The translations under genes were made by a program, and so were the position numbers. From Camellia lanceoleosa (Eukaryota > Streptophyta > Magnoliopsida > Ericales > Theaceae), in the NCBI GenBank assembly GCA_025200525.1, contig CM045761.1, forward strand, positions 79,885,551 through 79,949,550: a DNA stretch of 64,000 bases, in the 5' to 3' direction. Shown in pieces: positions 45,228 through 58,274 of this stretch (position 1 is its first letter; each line of letters starts with the position of its first letter). The notes below the pieces were generated by a model. The model was not told the origin of the DNA. It did no database searches and saw only the letters and a program-made list of their open reading frames with translations.

Positions 45228-45650
45228 AATTCAATGTGTTTGGTTTTAGTTTTCTGAATTCAGTTTTTTGAAAATTAAATTTTTTATTTTTCGTATTTTT
45301 TTGTTTTTAGTGAATATTTTTTAAATTTTAAGCAATTTTTTTTCTTTTTTAGATGCACCGTACTTAGATATATCTAAATAGTAAAATATTTGTGAAAAAA
45401 TATTTTAAAAAATTAATAAATACACAAAAATACGAAAAATGTAATGAATTTTTTTTTTTTTGTATTTTTGGTATTTAATGCATTTTTTAAAGATTTTTCT
45501 CAGAAATATTATACTTTTTAAGTGTATTTATGTTAGATGTATTTAAAAATTTAAAAAAATATTGTTTAAAATATTAACAAAATTCATTGAAAACATTAAA
45601 ATACGCAAAAATAAAAAATTAGAATTTTCTGAAAACATTAATTTTTTTTA
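45228..45650. mobile_element. MITE family C, copy 2
   Basis: It starts ATGTGTTTGGTTTTAGTTTT. The arms contain the GTATTTTTGGTATTTAATG and AGATGTATTTAAAAA motifs seen in copies 1 and 3. The right end is degraded and its position is approximate. Confidence 0.5.
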
Positions 45651-45997
45651 AAAATTTTTAAAAATTATTGTTTCCCCAAAACAGAGAAAATCATATTAAA
45701 AATATTTTAGTGTTTTCTAATTTTTCATTTTGTTTTTATCAAAGTAGTTTTTAGATTTTTTGAACTATAACAAAAACAAAAACAAAAACAAAAACAAAAA
45801 AACAAAAAACAGAAGACAAAAAAAAAAGATTATAATAATGTAACCAAATACGATGATAAAGTTCGAAAAAAAAAATTATTTAAGAAGTTACCAAAAATAA
45901 AAGTAATGATTTGTTCAGTTTAGACTAAAAATAGCCACATTTTAATTAATTAGACTAAAAACAAATTGTTTGTTTTTGGTTAAAAACCTATCATTTG
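45651..45997. other. AT-rich spacer
   Basis: It contains an (ACAAAA)n run near 45775-45810. No gene is recognised. Confidence 0.4.
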
Positions 45998-46043
45998 AGA
46001 AGAAGAAGAAGAAGAAGAAGAAGAAGAAGAAGAAGAAGAAGAA
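45998..46043. repeat. (GAA)n microsatellite
   Basis: About 15 consecutive AAG/GAA units. Confidence 0.95.
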
Positions 46044-46045
46044 TA

Positions 46046-46500
46046 TTTACTCAACTTTCACAATAACCAAAAAAAAAAAAAAAAACAAAGTATTTACCAA
46101 AGTCATCAGCCTTTTCAGCAACACCATTATATTAAAAAAGAAAAATAGATATATACTAAAGAAAATAAAGTCAAGCTAGCCCTAAATTGTATAAGAAACC
46201 TATGACTTTACATTTTTATTAATTAAGCTCTTGAATTAAAATTTTGTGCCATTAAGTCCTTTAATTAAGCTCTTGATTTACTCAACTTTAACGTTAACCC
46301 AAAAAAAAAAAAAAAAGTATTTACCAAACTCATCAGCCTTTTTAGCAACACCATTATATTAAAAAAGAAAAATAGATATATACTAAAGAAAATATAGTCA
46401 AGCTAGCCCTAAATTATATGAGAGGCCTATGACTTCACATTTTTTTTAGTTAAGCTCTTGAACTAAAATTTTGTGCCATTAAATCCTTTAATTTTAAATT
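46046..46500. repeat. ~232-bp tandem duplication, two copies
   Basis: TTTACTCAACTTT begins copies at 46046 and 46278. Each contains a poly-A run, then CACCATTATATTAAAAAAGA, TCAAGCTAGCCCTAAATT and AATTTTGTGCCATTAA. They are more than 90 percent alike by eye. Confidence 0.9.
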
Positions 46501-46914
46501 TGTTTCCAGGTAGAATTTATATTTCATCCCAAATGAGTGGTTAGTATATTCTATGATACGCAATTGAAGGATAAACTCTAAATTTAATTTCTCAATTTAT
46601 ATAATCATAGAATTAACACACTTTTCTTTATTAATGAAGTTGACAAATAAAGTTTTTTTTGATACTTGGAAAATAATTTTTAATGTTAATTTTATCAAAT
46701 TACCCTTTAGGCAAGCTCCATAGGATATCCACAGCTATAAAAATAAAATAAAATAAATGGACAAAATGTAATGAAAGAGGCAAATTGAACCACTTAAAAA
46801 AGTTAAGTTTATTTGAACGAATAGTTTGGGGGTCTAATCGAAAAAGGCTCTACAATCATGAGAAGAAGGCTCTCCTAGGATGTGTGTGGTTATTGTGCCT
46901 TTGCACAACCGTCA
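46501..46914. other. No gene recognised
   Basis: AT-rich spacer with short (AAAAT)n-like runs near 46740. Confidence 0.35.
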
Positions 46915-48210
46915 GTGTTGTGCGTGTAATGGGATCCACTCTTGGTTCCACTCTGATAATGTAAATCGTTTTAAGATACGTTGAATAGAATATTTTTATA
47001 AAAATTTAAGTTAATTGGATATCGATAATTTTATGGTCGAATTAAAATTGTATTTGTAAAAATAAACGGTCGTGTGATTTTGAATATAAAACTGAATACA
47101 AATTTGATATGATCATATGACTACTAATATCCGATCAATTGAATTTTTTTAAAAAATATTTTATTCGACATATCTTAAAAAGTGAACGGTTCAAATCATC
47201 AACGAGTAGGGGTGAGCAGCGGATATACCGATCCGCCAAAATCGACCGAATCGAACCGATCTGCTACATTTTGGACGGATGTGTGATGACGAGCGGACCG
47301 TTGCGGATTGATTTTTTCCAATCCACCAATTTGGCGGACGAATGGCGGATTTGAAATTTCTTTATCCGCAACCGAACCGTCAAACCGCCAAACTGCAAGC
47401 ACCCCTAGTAATTTATAAGACTTTGCGTTTTCAATTTGTTTAAATATTATGTTTGTGTTTTCAATTGAAAAAAAAGTTTAAATATTCTGTTGAAAAAAAA
47501 TTTTCAACTTGAATATATTTTTTGAATTAAAAAAAATAAACGTATTATATATCTATATTTTTTAGTTTTTAAATCTAACTCTAAAAATAATAAATAGAAA
47601 ATATGATATATGATGGTTGGTTTTTATTTTTACAAACATATATAGATGTGACAATATAAAGACATACAATCTCTACTACTGCTTTGTTCATGATTTTGGT
47701 GGTTTAAATTGTTATTATATTTTAAGAATCACAGATTGTAATACTTTATGTGGATGAATTATGCTGTGATTGTAATATGTGGATGAGGCATGCAGTGATC
47801 GTGATATTCTAAAGTTTTGAACTTTCTTTCTTTAGATAAGGCATACAGTGATTGTAATACTTTTTTAAGTCATTGACTGTAATACTTTTTTTTTTTTTTT
47901 ATTTTATTATTTTTTTTTTGAGAAAGTACAATAGTTGAATTATATTAAAAATTTATCAAATTTTAAACCGCTAAACCGATTCGCATCCATCCGCCAAACC
48001 GTCAATTCGCTCAATCCACATCCACCGGATTGGCGGACGGATGCGGATTAATTTTCTCTAATCCGTCAATCTGACGGACGGATAACGGATTACAGGTTCC
48101 GTGACCGCAACCGACCCGCGCCCACCTCTATCAACGAGAGATCCATAGTGGGGGCAATTCCATAGTGGGGGCAATTGTGCTCACAACAGGGACTATCGTA
48201 TAGCAGGTAT
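46915..48210. mobile_element. Fold-back family B, copy 2, interrupted by a hAT
   Basis: The left arm (about 46915-47050) has TTGGATATCGATAATT; the right arm (about 47100-47206, resuming after the hAT) has ACTAATATCCGATCAATTGA and a GAACGGTTCAAATCATCAAC segment. Together they form a long inverted repeat like 60546-60958. A 17-bp direct duplication (CCATAGTGGGGGCAATT, 48143-48176) lies near its right edge. Confidence 0.55.
47207..48130. mobile_element. Non-autonomous hAT element, 924 bp
   Basis: Ends TAGGGGTGAGC and GCCCACCTCTA fit hAT terminal repeats. TCAACGAG flanks it exactly (47199-47206 and 48131-48138), an 8-bp target duplication. The GC-rich subterminal regions are full of GGCGGACGGAT, CCGCCAAA and CGGATT motifs. 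An inverted copy of the left end (GCACCCCTA) lies at about 47400. No transposase. Confidence 0.88.
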
Positions 48211-48264
48211 ACTTAAGGCTTTTTTGAGCCAGCTTATAGCTTCTGGCTTTTAAAAAGTTATTTT

Positions 48265-48678
48265 GGACTGTTTGGTTAAACTTATTTCAAACAGCTTCTG
48301 ATTCTAACAGCTTATTTTAAGTAAAAAGTGATTCGAGAAGTCGCCACCCTTGCTTCTCGACATCGGTTGACATATAAATCCACGCTTATACCCTTAGATT
48401 TTTTTATTTATTATTTTTTGTAAAATTGAAAAAGACCCACATGAAATATAAAATATAATTATTATTTTTTATAAAAGATGTAGAGAAATAGTGGATAATA
48501 AAAATAAAAATTAATTGAAAAAGCTACTTTTACTTATTTAACAAACACTACTCAGCAACTTAAATCTATAATCCAACAGTTATACCAAACAGGTTAACAG
48601 CTTCTGATTAAAGTCATAATCTATAATCTATTAAGCTATAAGCTATAATCTGTTTTAACAGCTACACCAAACAGCACC
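48265..48678. mobile_element. TIR element, ~414 bp
   Basis: Left GGACTGTTTGGTTAAAC and right end reverse complement GGTGCTGTTTGGTGTAGC form imperfect inverted ends. Subterminal AACAGCTTCTGATT and ATAGCTTATAGC motifs occur on both sides. Confidence 0.55.
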
Positions 48679-49481
48679 ACTGCATCCCTCCAAATATTTT
48701 AGCTTATTGTATTTTAGTAAAAAGATAGTGTTAGAATCTATAAAATTATTCCTGATTAAATCCAAAAATGACCGACACTCTTCTGCCGAATCCATTTTTA
48801 ATATTGCTTATTTTGGAAGATTAATTTTAAAGATTTTTTAATATTTAAATTTGATCTTAAATCAAATTTACTTTTTATCTATTTATTTAAATTTAATTAT
48901 TATTATTTTTGTTTAGCAACAAATTAGCCTAATTAGCTTATTCCTACTTGAATTGTGACTTCTCCGTGAAACTTTTCATAATATTTTTTCTATGAACTTA
49001 ACATTACTCTTTATAAATTAAGTTGTAATGCTAGGGCTAACAATATTGATCAATATTCAACATTACTTTCTTGAGATTTTTTTAAAGACAAATTCTTTCT
49101 TTTTTGTTTTTCTTTTTTCTTTCAAATTTTTTTTATCGGCAAAAGTTAGCGGTTAATAATTCAATTAGCACATATGAGAGTTAGCCTTCCACACTCTTGC
49201 AAGAAAAGAAATTGCGAGAATAAGAAATCCTTTCACTTATTTAGATAGTTAAATAGATAAGAAATGATGGTTAGAAAAGGATTCTCATCAAACTTATATT
49301 TTGTTTCTCACAAAAAATGGTAAGATTTGGTAAGAAAAGAATTAGATTTAATGAAAGTCTTCTAAAATATCAAAATTATCCTTATAAAAAAATATAATGT
49401 ATTAATATGAAAAGTTATTTTGTTAAAATGAAATACAACACTTTTATTTTTTCTATCCAAACAAAATAGGTGAGAAATTAA
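48679..49481. other. No gene recognised
   Basis: AT-rich spacer. GAGAATAAGAAATCC/AGAAATGATGG-like motifs near 49220-49270 recur near 50000-50050, where a decayed TIR element may end. Confidence 0.35.
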
Positions 49482-49961
49482 GGCTGTGTTTGGTTGTGTT
49501 TCCAAACAATGATTCTACACCTATATTTCAATATGATGTTTGGAACGAATTCTCAAATCACATTTCCACAACTCTACAGAAAATTTGTGTGGGGCACGTT
49601 TTTCAAAATTTTTTAAAAAAAAATTTGGCCTAACCGGTCGTCCGACTGGTTAACCGGAACAGTGTAAAATTTTTTTTTTTTCAACTGACATATGTTAATT
49701 TTTATATATTCAAAAAAAATATTTTTCGAATTTTTAAAATTTTTTTATGTGCTTTAATAGAATTTTGAGTTATATGTTTGGTTATGAGTTGTAAGTTTTT
49801 ATATCAAATATCATATGTCACATCAAAAATTTCCCACTCAATTTAAAACTCTTTTACCAAATAAATTTTTTATACTCAAATCAGAATTCCAAAACTCACA
49901 AATTCAAAATACAACTCATACTCTCAAATCATATTTAGAAAACTCTACCAAACACAACCTA
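49482..49961. mobile_element. TIR element family D, copy 1
   Basis: Left AGGCTGTGTTTGGTTGTG and right end reverse complement AGGTTGTGTTTGGTAGAG. The core contains CTAACCGGTCGTCCGACTGG. The right half matches 59702-59900 in reverse orientation. Confidence 0.6.
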
Positions 49962-52900
49962 AATTTTCTTCTATTTTATTCATTCAAACATAATGATGAG
50001 AAATTATAATCATTTCATCTCTTTTTTCATCTAGGTAAGAAATCACAATCATTTTTTCCTCTCACAATCCAAATAGAGTTAGGAATGATTGAATTCATGA
50101 CATTCTCTTTAATACTAAACCCTTAAAAAAAAATTATAATGAGCAATTAAATCAAACCTAATTTGTTGATAAATTCTTATTCTTAAACATTGACATTGAT
50201 CATGTCCAACTATCCTATTTTACAGCAACATGCTGTCCCATCATGATTTAAATCTCTCCATCCCGTCTAATCCTGGATAAAAATTTATACAAAAATGATT
50301 TGTTCCCTTAAAAATAATCCCCCTAATCCCCCTAATTTCCTTTTTTAGAAACTTTTTTTTTTACTTAAAAAGGCATTTCGGGAGTGAGTGTTTCGGGGGA
50401 TGAATCACTCTCCAAATTTATAATACACACTGAAAGAAACACTTTCTTTTGAGATTTGTATTATAGGTTCTAATTCTGTCATTTATGATATTTAATTATG
50501 ATATAATATTAATTATGATTTTATAATAACTTATTATAATATTAATCGTGACTTGTTGTAATGTTAATATTAATTATTTTACCACGTCATGTCCCACTTT
50601 GATTTGAATCTCCTAACTCTTGATCTCTTAACTACAATGGAGAGCAAATCTTAAAAAAAAAATAAAAATAAAAAAATAAATAACAAAAATTTGGAGAGTT
50701 TAGTAGATGCTCCTACCTTTCATTCCAAAAACAGTAAATGACTGTTAGACGGAGCATGCATGTGTCACGTAATTGTCAACTTCAAATGCTTGACATTTTT
50801 ATTTTTTTAAGGGAGAATTACAGGGAAGACAAAAATTATTTATAAAAAATTATAAAGAGTATAAATATTAATAGTTAAAATTATAATTTTTTTCACTTTT
50901 TTCAAATACATTTTGTCTCCCCTACTAATGTGTAATTCTCCCCCCTCCTTTTTTTTAAAGGCAGACATATCACTATCCTTCATTATTTTTTATAGTTTAT
51001 TTCATAAGTCATATCTAGAGTTCACATCGATAATCCAAATCATTTAGCTCCTAAATTCAATAATAAAAACTAAAAATTAGTTTCATCGGACATAATTGGA
51101 TACATGAACAAATTATATTTTGTTTTTCAAAATGGACAACTACAAGTTTAAGTTTAGATTGCCTATTTTATAAAATAAAATGTAATTTGTTCGTGTATTC
51201 GATATTTAATGAAATTGATTTTTTGTAAAAATAATTTTTATTACAAAATTTATAAAATAAACTGTTTGTTAAAATAAAATATAAAAATTATAAAATAATG
51301 ATATGGAGAGGAATCAGGAAAAGTCCCATTAGGAAGTGCTAGGGGGCAAATAGGGTAACTGTTTGGGAATCTAATACATAGAAGGATTGCAGCTAAGATT
51401 TGGCAGTTAGTTATAAAAATTCAGAACCAAACATGCACATCACATCAAGCTGATCTTGATTGTACTAAAAATATTTCCTTCCCATGGATGAAAATGATGG
51501 ATAATGAATTAGCATGTGAGGAAAGTTAAATTTTGAGACAAAATGTTTTTGTGTTATTGGTTAAAGTGACGAGGATGGTTGAATAATAGACGAGGATGGT
51601 TGAATAATAGACATGAATTGACTTGCAAGGTCTCCATGATGTTGCTTTATTGTTTCTGTTTTCAGAAAACAAAAAATTTGTTTTTATTTATTTTTCTTCA
51701 AGAGAGTTTGAAGTGACCTTATATTTAGCTTCCGTTTGGGGAGTAGATTGATTTTTTAGCTTTTTAATTTTTTTTGGCTATTTTAGTTTGGGCTAAAAAG
51801 CTTGGTTTGGAAAGGACTTTTTAGTTTTTTTGACTTTTTTTTTGTGAGAGAAAAGTGTAATGATTATGGATCAGATGTGATATTTTGTTTGTTGTGGTTA
51901 GAATAGCCTATTTTATCTTTTGTAACTAAATTAACTCCAAACCTCTTTGCCAAATGAAGTCTTACTGTTCTCGTCTGGTCGTTCTCACAGCAAAGTCAAA
52001 TTCGGCTCAAAATTTGGTAAAACTATTTTGTTGCCATATCATTTTATTTTTATTTTTATCACAACTCAAACTTCCTTCTTTTTTTTTTTTTCTTTTTTAA
52101 ATCAAAGCTTTATCAAAAATTTTAAAACTATAGAAAATCTACAAATTACAAAAACTCAATAATATTAAACACTATAATTATAATTACAGAGGTTAATCAC
52201 TCACAATTTATCACCTCAAAACCTAAAATTTTATAGGAACAACATTCATTTCATCTCTTATGAATAATTAACTTTAGTTCACTGCATTTACTACTTCAAT
52301 GGCTGAAAATTTTGAAAGTTAGTTAGATTTGACAATTGGTGGTGCCAAAATCGAATGTCACAGTTGGAGTGGTATAACTAAAAAAATGACTTTTTTTGCA
52401 CGGTAGCAAGTCGAAAAATAGTTTTGACAAAGCCGTTTTGGCTTGCGCCACTGTAATTTTTTTTATTTGTAATTTTCATTTTCGACCCTTATTTTTTTTA
52501 AAAAAATTCAATAAATTGAAAACAAAAATGATCGAAAAAGTTTTGTGAAAACTGTTGACTTTGTTTTCTCTTGAAAGTCAAATTGAATAATTTGAGCGTG
52601 CCAACAAAAATGAGATAATACTTACAGTACATTTTCAAGTCAAAATTATATAAGGCGAAGTGTTAAAAAGTTATTTTGTTACAACAAAGAGAAAAGAACG
52701 AATTAAGAAGAAGTGAAAATGATTGAATTTAGGTAGTATTTGGTTTGCTTGAATGAAATGGAATGATTATTTTATCAAAATATTCATTAAAATGTTTGGT
52801 TAGATTAAAAAAATAATAACAAATGCATTAAAAATGGAATCATTTTTCACCATTTTAAGTGAATGATCATTTCATAGAAAAGCTATAATTTCATTCATTC

Positions 52901-53103
52901 CATCTAATTCTAATCATAAACAATACAATTATTATTATACAATTATTATTCTTAAACTACTCCTATGATTGCACCTATACGATATTAATAAAAAACATTA
53001 TTACTCCTATTGAAATAAAACAGTAAAATTGTAGTATTTTTGTTTTTTGTGGAGTCTGGTCCCTTCTTCTTCGATTGATGAACGGTGGCTTCTTTGTTTT
53101 TAT
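49962..53103. other. Long stretch without a recognised gene
   Basis: AT-rich. It contains a probable decayed TIR element at 51727-51960 (CGTTTGGGGAG at the left, GCCAAATGAAG at the right), a 20-bp duplication (GACGAGGATGGTTGAATAAT) near 51568 and 51590, and another possible decayed TIR element near 52735-52925 (AATGAAATGGAATGA and its inverted form). No open frame with a recognisable domain. Confidence 0.4.
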
Positions 53104-53664
53104 AAGACCATCTCCAACGCTTTATTAAATTTGACATTAAATTTAAAATTTGGTAAAAAAGTAACTTTTTAGTGCTCTAACGGTTTCACCAAATCAATAT
53201 TAAATCGAAAATTGACCAAACTTTTCACCAAAATGAGAACACGCTTCAGGTTTCACCAAATCACTGTTTGTTACCATTGGAGGAGACAAACCGGCTGACC
53301 AGCCGGTTGACCAACCGGTCAACCATAAAACGGTTCAAACAGTTTAAATAAATAGGTTCAAACAATTTTTAAAAAAAAATTTTTTTTTTGCCTTACCGGT
53401 CGACCAATAGATTGTCCCGAAAAAGGTTCAGATAGTTCAAAAAAAAGGTTCAAACAATTCAAAAAAAAAAAAAAAAATTTTTTTTGCCTTCACCGGTCGA
53501 CCAGCCAGTCGACTGGCCGGTCGACCAACCGGTTGTCCTGGCGCAGATTTGATGAAAATTTGATGAAAATGAACTATTGGAGCACTCGGTATCAGATTGA
53601 GAAAAAAGTCATTTTTTTACTCAAATTTGATAAAAATTTTGATGAATCATTAGAGATGCTCTAA
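53104..53664. mobile_element. TIR element with a CCGGTCGACC-rich core, ~560 bp
   Basis: Left TAAGACCATCTCCAACG and right end reverse complement TTAGAGCATCTCTAATG begin arms of about 80 bp with AAATTTGA and TGACTTTTT motifs. The core holds repeated CCGGTTGACC and CCGGTCGACC units and poly-A/poly-T tracts. Confidence 0.65.
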
Positions 53665-54940
53665 TAACCATCCAAGTGCCATAAAGCAATTTTCCCCTTC
53701 CATGATTGATCTCCATTTCTCTCTCGTGTCTTTCAATTTTGTTTTTATTGCTTTCTTAATGGTAATTCCATCCTGCTCAGGTAAGTTTAATTTTATTAAA
53801 GTCTAGTTTGTTAATAGATTAAAATAGTTAAAAAATCATTATAAATTATCATATTATTGATTTTTATTTTTTTAAATTTCTTGTTTTATAAAAGATCAGT
53901 CAATTATGAAACGAGCCATAAATGTATATAATCCACCCATAAAATATGTGCATATATATATCAACTAAAGTTCAAACTTATGGGTTATTTTACAATACAC
54001 ACTCCCATTTAATGAGTGAGAGGTATAGGCACAACACCTGTGCCGTGTCTTGAATCTATTTTAATGAGCCGTTCTTATTATAGGTTTTATCGAATAAATT
54101 ATCTATGAAAAGAGTTAGATTATTTGGCCATTTATAACTCATAAAAAAAATTACATTTATGTTTTAAAAAAGATAAATGGCTAGTATAATTTTAATTTTT
54201 TTAAAAAAAAAATAATTAGAGCATGATCATAGGGCTATCCATGTTCGATTATTCTAATATTTTATATGGATGATATGCTCGATGAACCTTACAATATGAA
54301 CCGTTCGAATTATCAAAAATATTTTTGAGACAAACTTGGTAGGCTGTGGCAGCACTGATTCTGTGACTACAACCACCATTTGTCCCTCATTTGATTGTTA
54401 CAAATATCATAACTAAATCTTTTTCAATCATAATTAAAAAAAAAAAAGAGTTATAACTAAATACTACTTAAGGTATAACCAAATACATTTTCTATCATAA
54501 CTAAAATAATAATAATAGATTTAAGATAATTTAAATAAGTATACTTTTTGACTTTTTACGAAAAGATGTGCAGAAAAATAGAGAGGTGATGTAACTCAAA
54601 TAAGTGCACTTATATAGGTTATGCCAAACACCCAATTATAACTAATATCATAATATGTTACAGCTAAATGTCATAAATATCATAACTGGAGGTATATGAT
54701 ACTCCTTAAAATCTCAAAATGTAATATAGATGTCTATCTTCCAAAATATAATTGTTGAGGTCTCGCAAAACCAACACTACCATTAGAAGCTTGGTCAATG
54801 TCTTTGTGCATGTACTCTCTTTATTTAAAAAATGGACTCGGAAAATATAAAGAGTAAATGCAGAGAGGGATGAAAAAAAAAAAAGAAAAAAAAAAACAAA
54901 AATAAATGGTGGTATTCAATACCAAAACTGAAGTAAAGAT
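53665..54940. other. No gene recognised
   Basis: AT-rich spacer; CCGTTCGAATTATC near 54301 resembles fold-back family B. Poly-A-rich near 54870. Confidence 0.35.
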
Positions 54941-54988
54941 AAGGCCCTGTTTGATTCTAAGATATAAAGAGTGGGATTGTATATTATA

Positions 54989-57029
54989 TCCTGTGAAAAC
55001 ACCTAATTGAATATTAACTAAATTAATTAGTATATATGGTCATGATCAATTAGGAGATATTTGACTATAATCATAACTATTTGATTATTAAAAAAAGTAA
55101 TAAATAAAAAATTTAAAATTTTCATAACCATTAGGATATTTATCCGTTGGCTAAAAAAATGTAGTGTGTTCTAAAAAAATTTAAAATAATTATTCTTAAA
55201 TTTTTATAATTTTGATATTTCTCTCTTCTACTTAACAATCCTCTTTTATAGCCTTTCATGTTTTATTTTTTGTTTTATTTTTTAATTGTTAAATTAATTT
55301 TTCAATGGAAATTAATTTCATAGCTTATAGATAAGATCAAGATTTCAAAGTTGAAATTTTATTTAATTTATTCTATTTTCTCATGTTTATCTTATTTTAT
55401 CTTTAAATTTGAACTTACATTTTTATTTTCTTCAAAACTCCTTATTTCTTGGAGTTTATCTTCTATTTGAATTTGATTGTTGTAGATTCTCATATATTTC
55501 AACTTAATCTTTTCAGAGTTTATCTTCAAGTTGAACTTTATTTATCTTTAAAAATCATCAATTAATTATCCATATAAATTTTAAATATGATATAATTCCA
55601 GGTATATCTTTTGTCTAAGTTTCATCTTTTCAATATAAAAACAAGTGTTTGAAAAAGGAACCATGAACATGAGATTGAAAAGAAAAAAAAAATCACAATC
55701 AATATTGAGCCATTTTCGACTCTTCTTCATACTGCCTAAAAAATTTTGCATTAAATTTCAAGTCACAAGTGATTTTTTTTTTCTTCAATTGTATCAACTT
55801 TACATTTGAAATGTGTACTTACATAAATTTTTGCCTTTTTGGAAAAGGAAGTTTATGTAAATGAATATTATTATTTTATTTTTCTGTAAATTCTATTTAT
55901 GTTTTTGTTTCTTTTCTTTTTTCTACAATCTGTATTTTTTTATTTCTTTCTTTTTTTGGCTAATAATGTGTCATTTAATTAAGATTTCATTCTATTTTTG
56001 AAGTGCTACTATTAATTTGTGACTCTTTCACTTATTGACTATTTGTGTTTATTTTTTATTTTTTTTGGGTGCAGATGTTATATTGGAAGCGAAAAGATCA
56101 TCAAAATTTATTTGGATATGGATTTATGTTTTAAATTTAACATCAATTATATTTGGTTGTTGATTGTCATGTTGAAATAACTTATGATTAAATTAATTTT
56201 TAGGAACTCATTTCTTTTGAGACCTAAACGACAAATTTCTTCTTTTTTTAAATATCTTTTTATGCATATTCAAAGCTTGAGCAAATGCAAGCGATCTAAT
56301 ATATAAAATGTTAGGTTTTTTTGAATAATTTAAATATTTCTATTATTTATGTTTGTGAGTTCAATTTTAATGCATTTTCAAACCTATTTATGTTTAGTGA
56401 ATCAATATAAAATTAAAGGGGAAAAAAAAAACAAAAAACAAATAGCATGTAAAAAATTTTAACCTTTAATTGAATATAATAGAAATTAAAATTAAAATTT
56501 ATTTTATTTTATTTTAATTCATTATACTGTGTGGGATAATTAATATAATATCTCTTATTGATTAAAAAAATGAAAAAAATAGCATTTTTTTTATTATTTA
56601 ATGTTAGTTCTTTTGATTAATTATAATTTTAGTATGCTTTTGTTACTCCACTTTTGGTTATTTTAACCAACTCTTATTGTCTATTTATTATGTGATGATG
56701 TACATAATTTATGATAGTTTTTTAAAATTTTCCATGTTAGTCATTTTGATTAATTATAATTTTAGTATACTTTTGTTACTCCACTTTTGATTGTCTTATC
56801 TAACTCTTATTATCTATTTGTTATGTGATGATTTACATAATTTATGATAGTTTTCTAAACTTTTTCATGGTATGAAGTATTAAAAATTTTGAATGATGTA
56901 TAGTAAATACACAAATTCAATAAAAATATTTTATTCATATTAGAAAATACAACTGAATAGCATAATTTTTTAAAAAATTTTATTATGTTCACTTTGTAAA
57001 ATCCCGTGCATCGCACGGGTGACTACTAG
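54989..57029 (+). mobile_element. Non-autonomous Helitron, ~2.04 kb
   Basis: The 3' end has a stem CCCGTGC / GCACGGG (57003-57009 and 57013-57019) with loop ATC, followed by TGACTACTAG, so it ends CTAG followed by T. The proposed 5' end is TCCTGTGAAAACACC at 54989 after A. This gives the A|T insertion site expected for Helitrons, with no target duplication. The interior is AT-rich with no Rep/helicase domain and no recognisable captured exon. The 5' end is less certain than the 3' end. Confidence 0.75.
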
Positions 57030-57172
57030 TAATATACTATGGGATTGTATATCCCCAAAAAGTGGAGGATATACAATACCACCCCCCCTCCCCAATTATA
57101 TTATATCCCCTTGGTTGGGATATGATTTAAAAAGTCTAATTTATCCTTTTGTCTATCTAACATAATATAATT

Positions 57173-57360
57173 TAATATATTTTTTGAATTTAATATAATA
57201 TAATTATTGAATTTAATATAATATAATATTATTGAATTGAATTTAATATAAATATTATTGAATTGAAAATAATATAATATAATATTATTGAATATAATAT
57301 AATATAATATAATATTATTGAATTTAAATTTTGAATTTAATATAATATAATATTATGAGG
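57173..57360. repeat. AATATAATATTATTGAAT-type array
   Basis: Irregular repeats of TTTAATATAATATAATATTA and ATTGAATT inside the interrupted TIR element. Confidence 0.75.
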
Positions 57361-57569
57361 GCAATCTTGAAAATTATTTGTTTATATCCCACAATATATT
57401 TTGTAAAACAAACATGGATAATATATATTCAATCTTATATATCAAGTCAACAAACATGAATTGAGGGATATATTATCCAATACCTATATCCTATTCATTA
57501 TACATCCTGACTAAATCTCACATCATATTATATCCTTCATTTTATATCCAGCGAAACAAACAGGGCCTT

Positions 57570-58274
57570 AAGATTTAAGATGTAAGATGAAATTTATACA
57601 CTTCTTTGTTACCCTTAAAAAAGTTACAACCATCCATTAAAAATGTCTCCCTAAAAAAACACACTTTCTATGTTGAAAGATAGGATAGTGTTTGGTTTAG
57701 TTTTTAAACCGTACTTTCAATAAATAAATAAGAAAAATTAAAATTATTTTTCAAAACTCAATCAAATACACAATTCAAAAACTATATTTTCAAACTCTAT
57801 GAAATGAGTTATGAGTTTTTCTATGAGTTTTTCACTATTTTAAGTGGATGATCGTTTTTCAATTATTTATTTATTTATTTATTTTGTTCTTTAAAATTAA
57901 TTTTAATTTTTCATTTTTTGATAAAATATAAAATTTCAAGAAATATATATATATTTATTTATTTATTTTTGAAGAATTTTTTTTAAAATTTTTTCAAAAA
58001 AATATTTTGTTATTTTTTTAAATATTGGCCAAATAAGTTGTTATGATTTAGATATATATATTTTTTAAAAAAAGTAAAAAGATTTAAAAAATATTTAAAA
58101 TATTAAAAAATAAAATAAAATATTTAAAATAAAAAAATTTCAAATAAAAATTATATATTTAAAATAAAAAATATTCAACTCATTTTAAAATTTTAAATAA
58201 TTAAAACAAAAATTTTAAATATTTTAAAAAAATACAGTGCACATATGTAGTAAATACAATGCACATTAAGAAAA
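57570..58274. other. No gene recognised
   Basis: Very AT-rich. GTGTTTGGTTTAGTTTTTAA near 57690 and following CAAAACTCA motifs look like another decayed family-D end. Confidence 0.35.

Larger units (their letters stand above)
54941..57569. mobile_element. TIR element interrupted by a Helitron
   Basis: Ends AAGGCCCTGTTTG and CAAACAGGGCCTT are exact inverted copies, flanked by AAGAT on both sides (54936-54940, 57570-57574). Removing the Helitron leaves about 590 bp. The interior includes GGGATTGTATAT motifs and an AT-rich array at 57173-57360. Confidence 0.75.
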
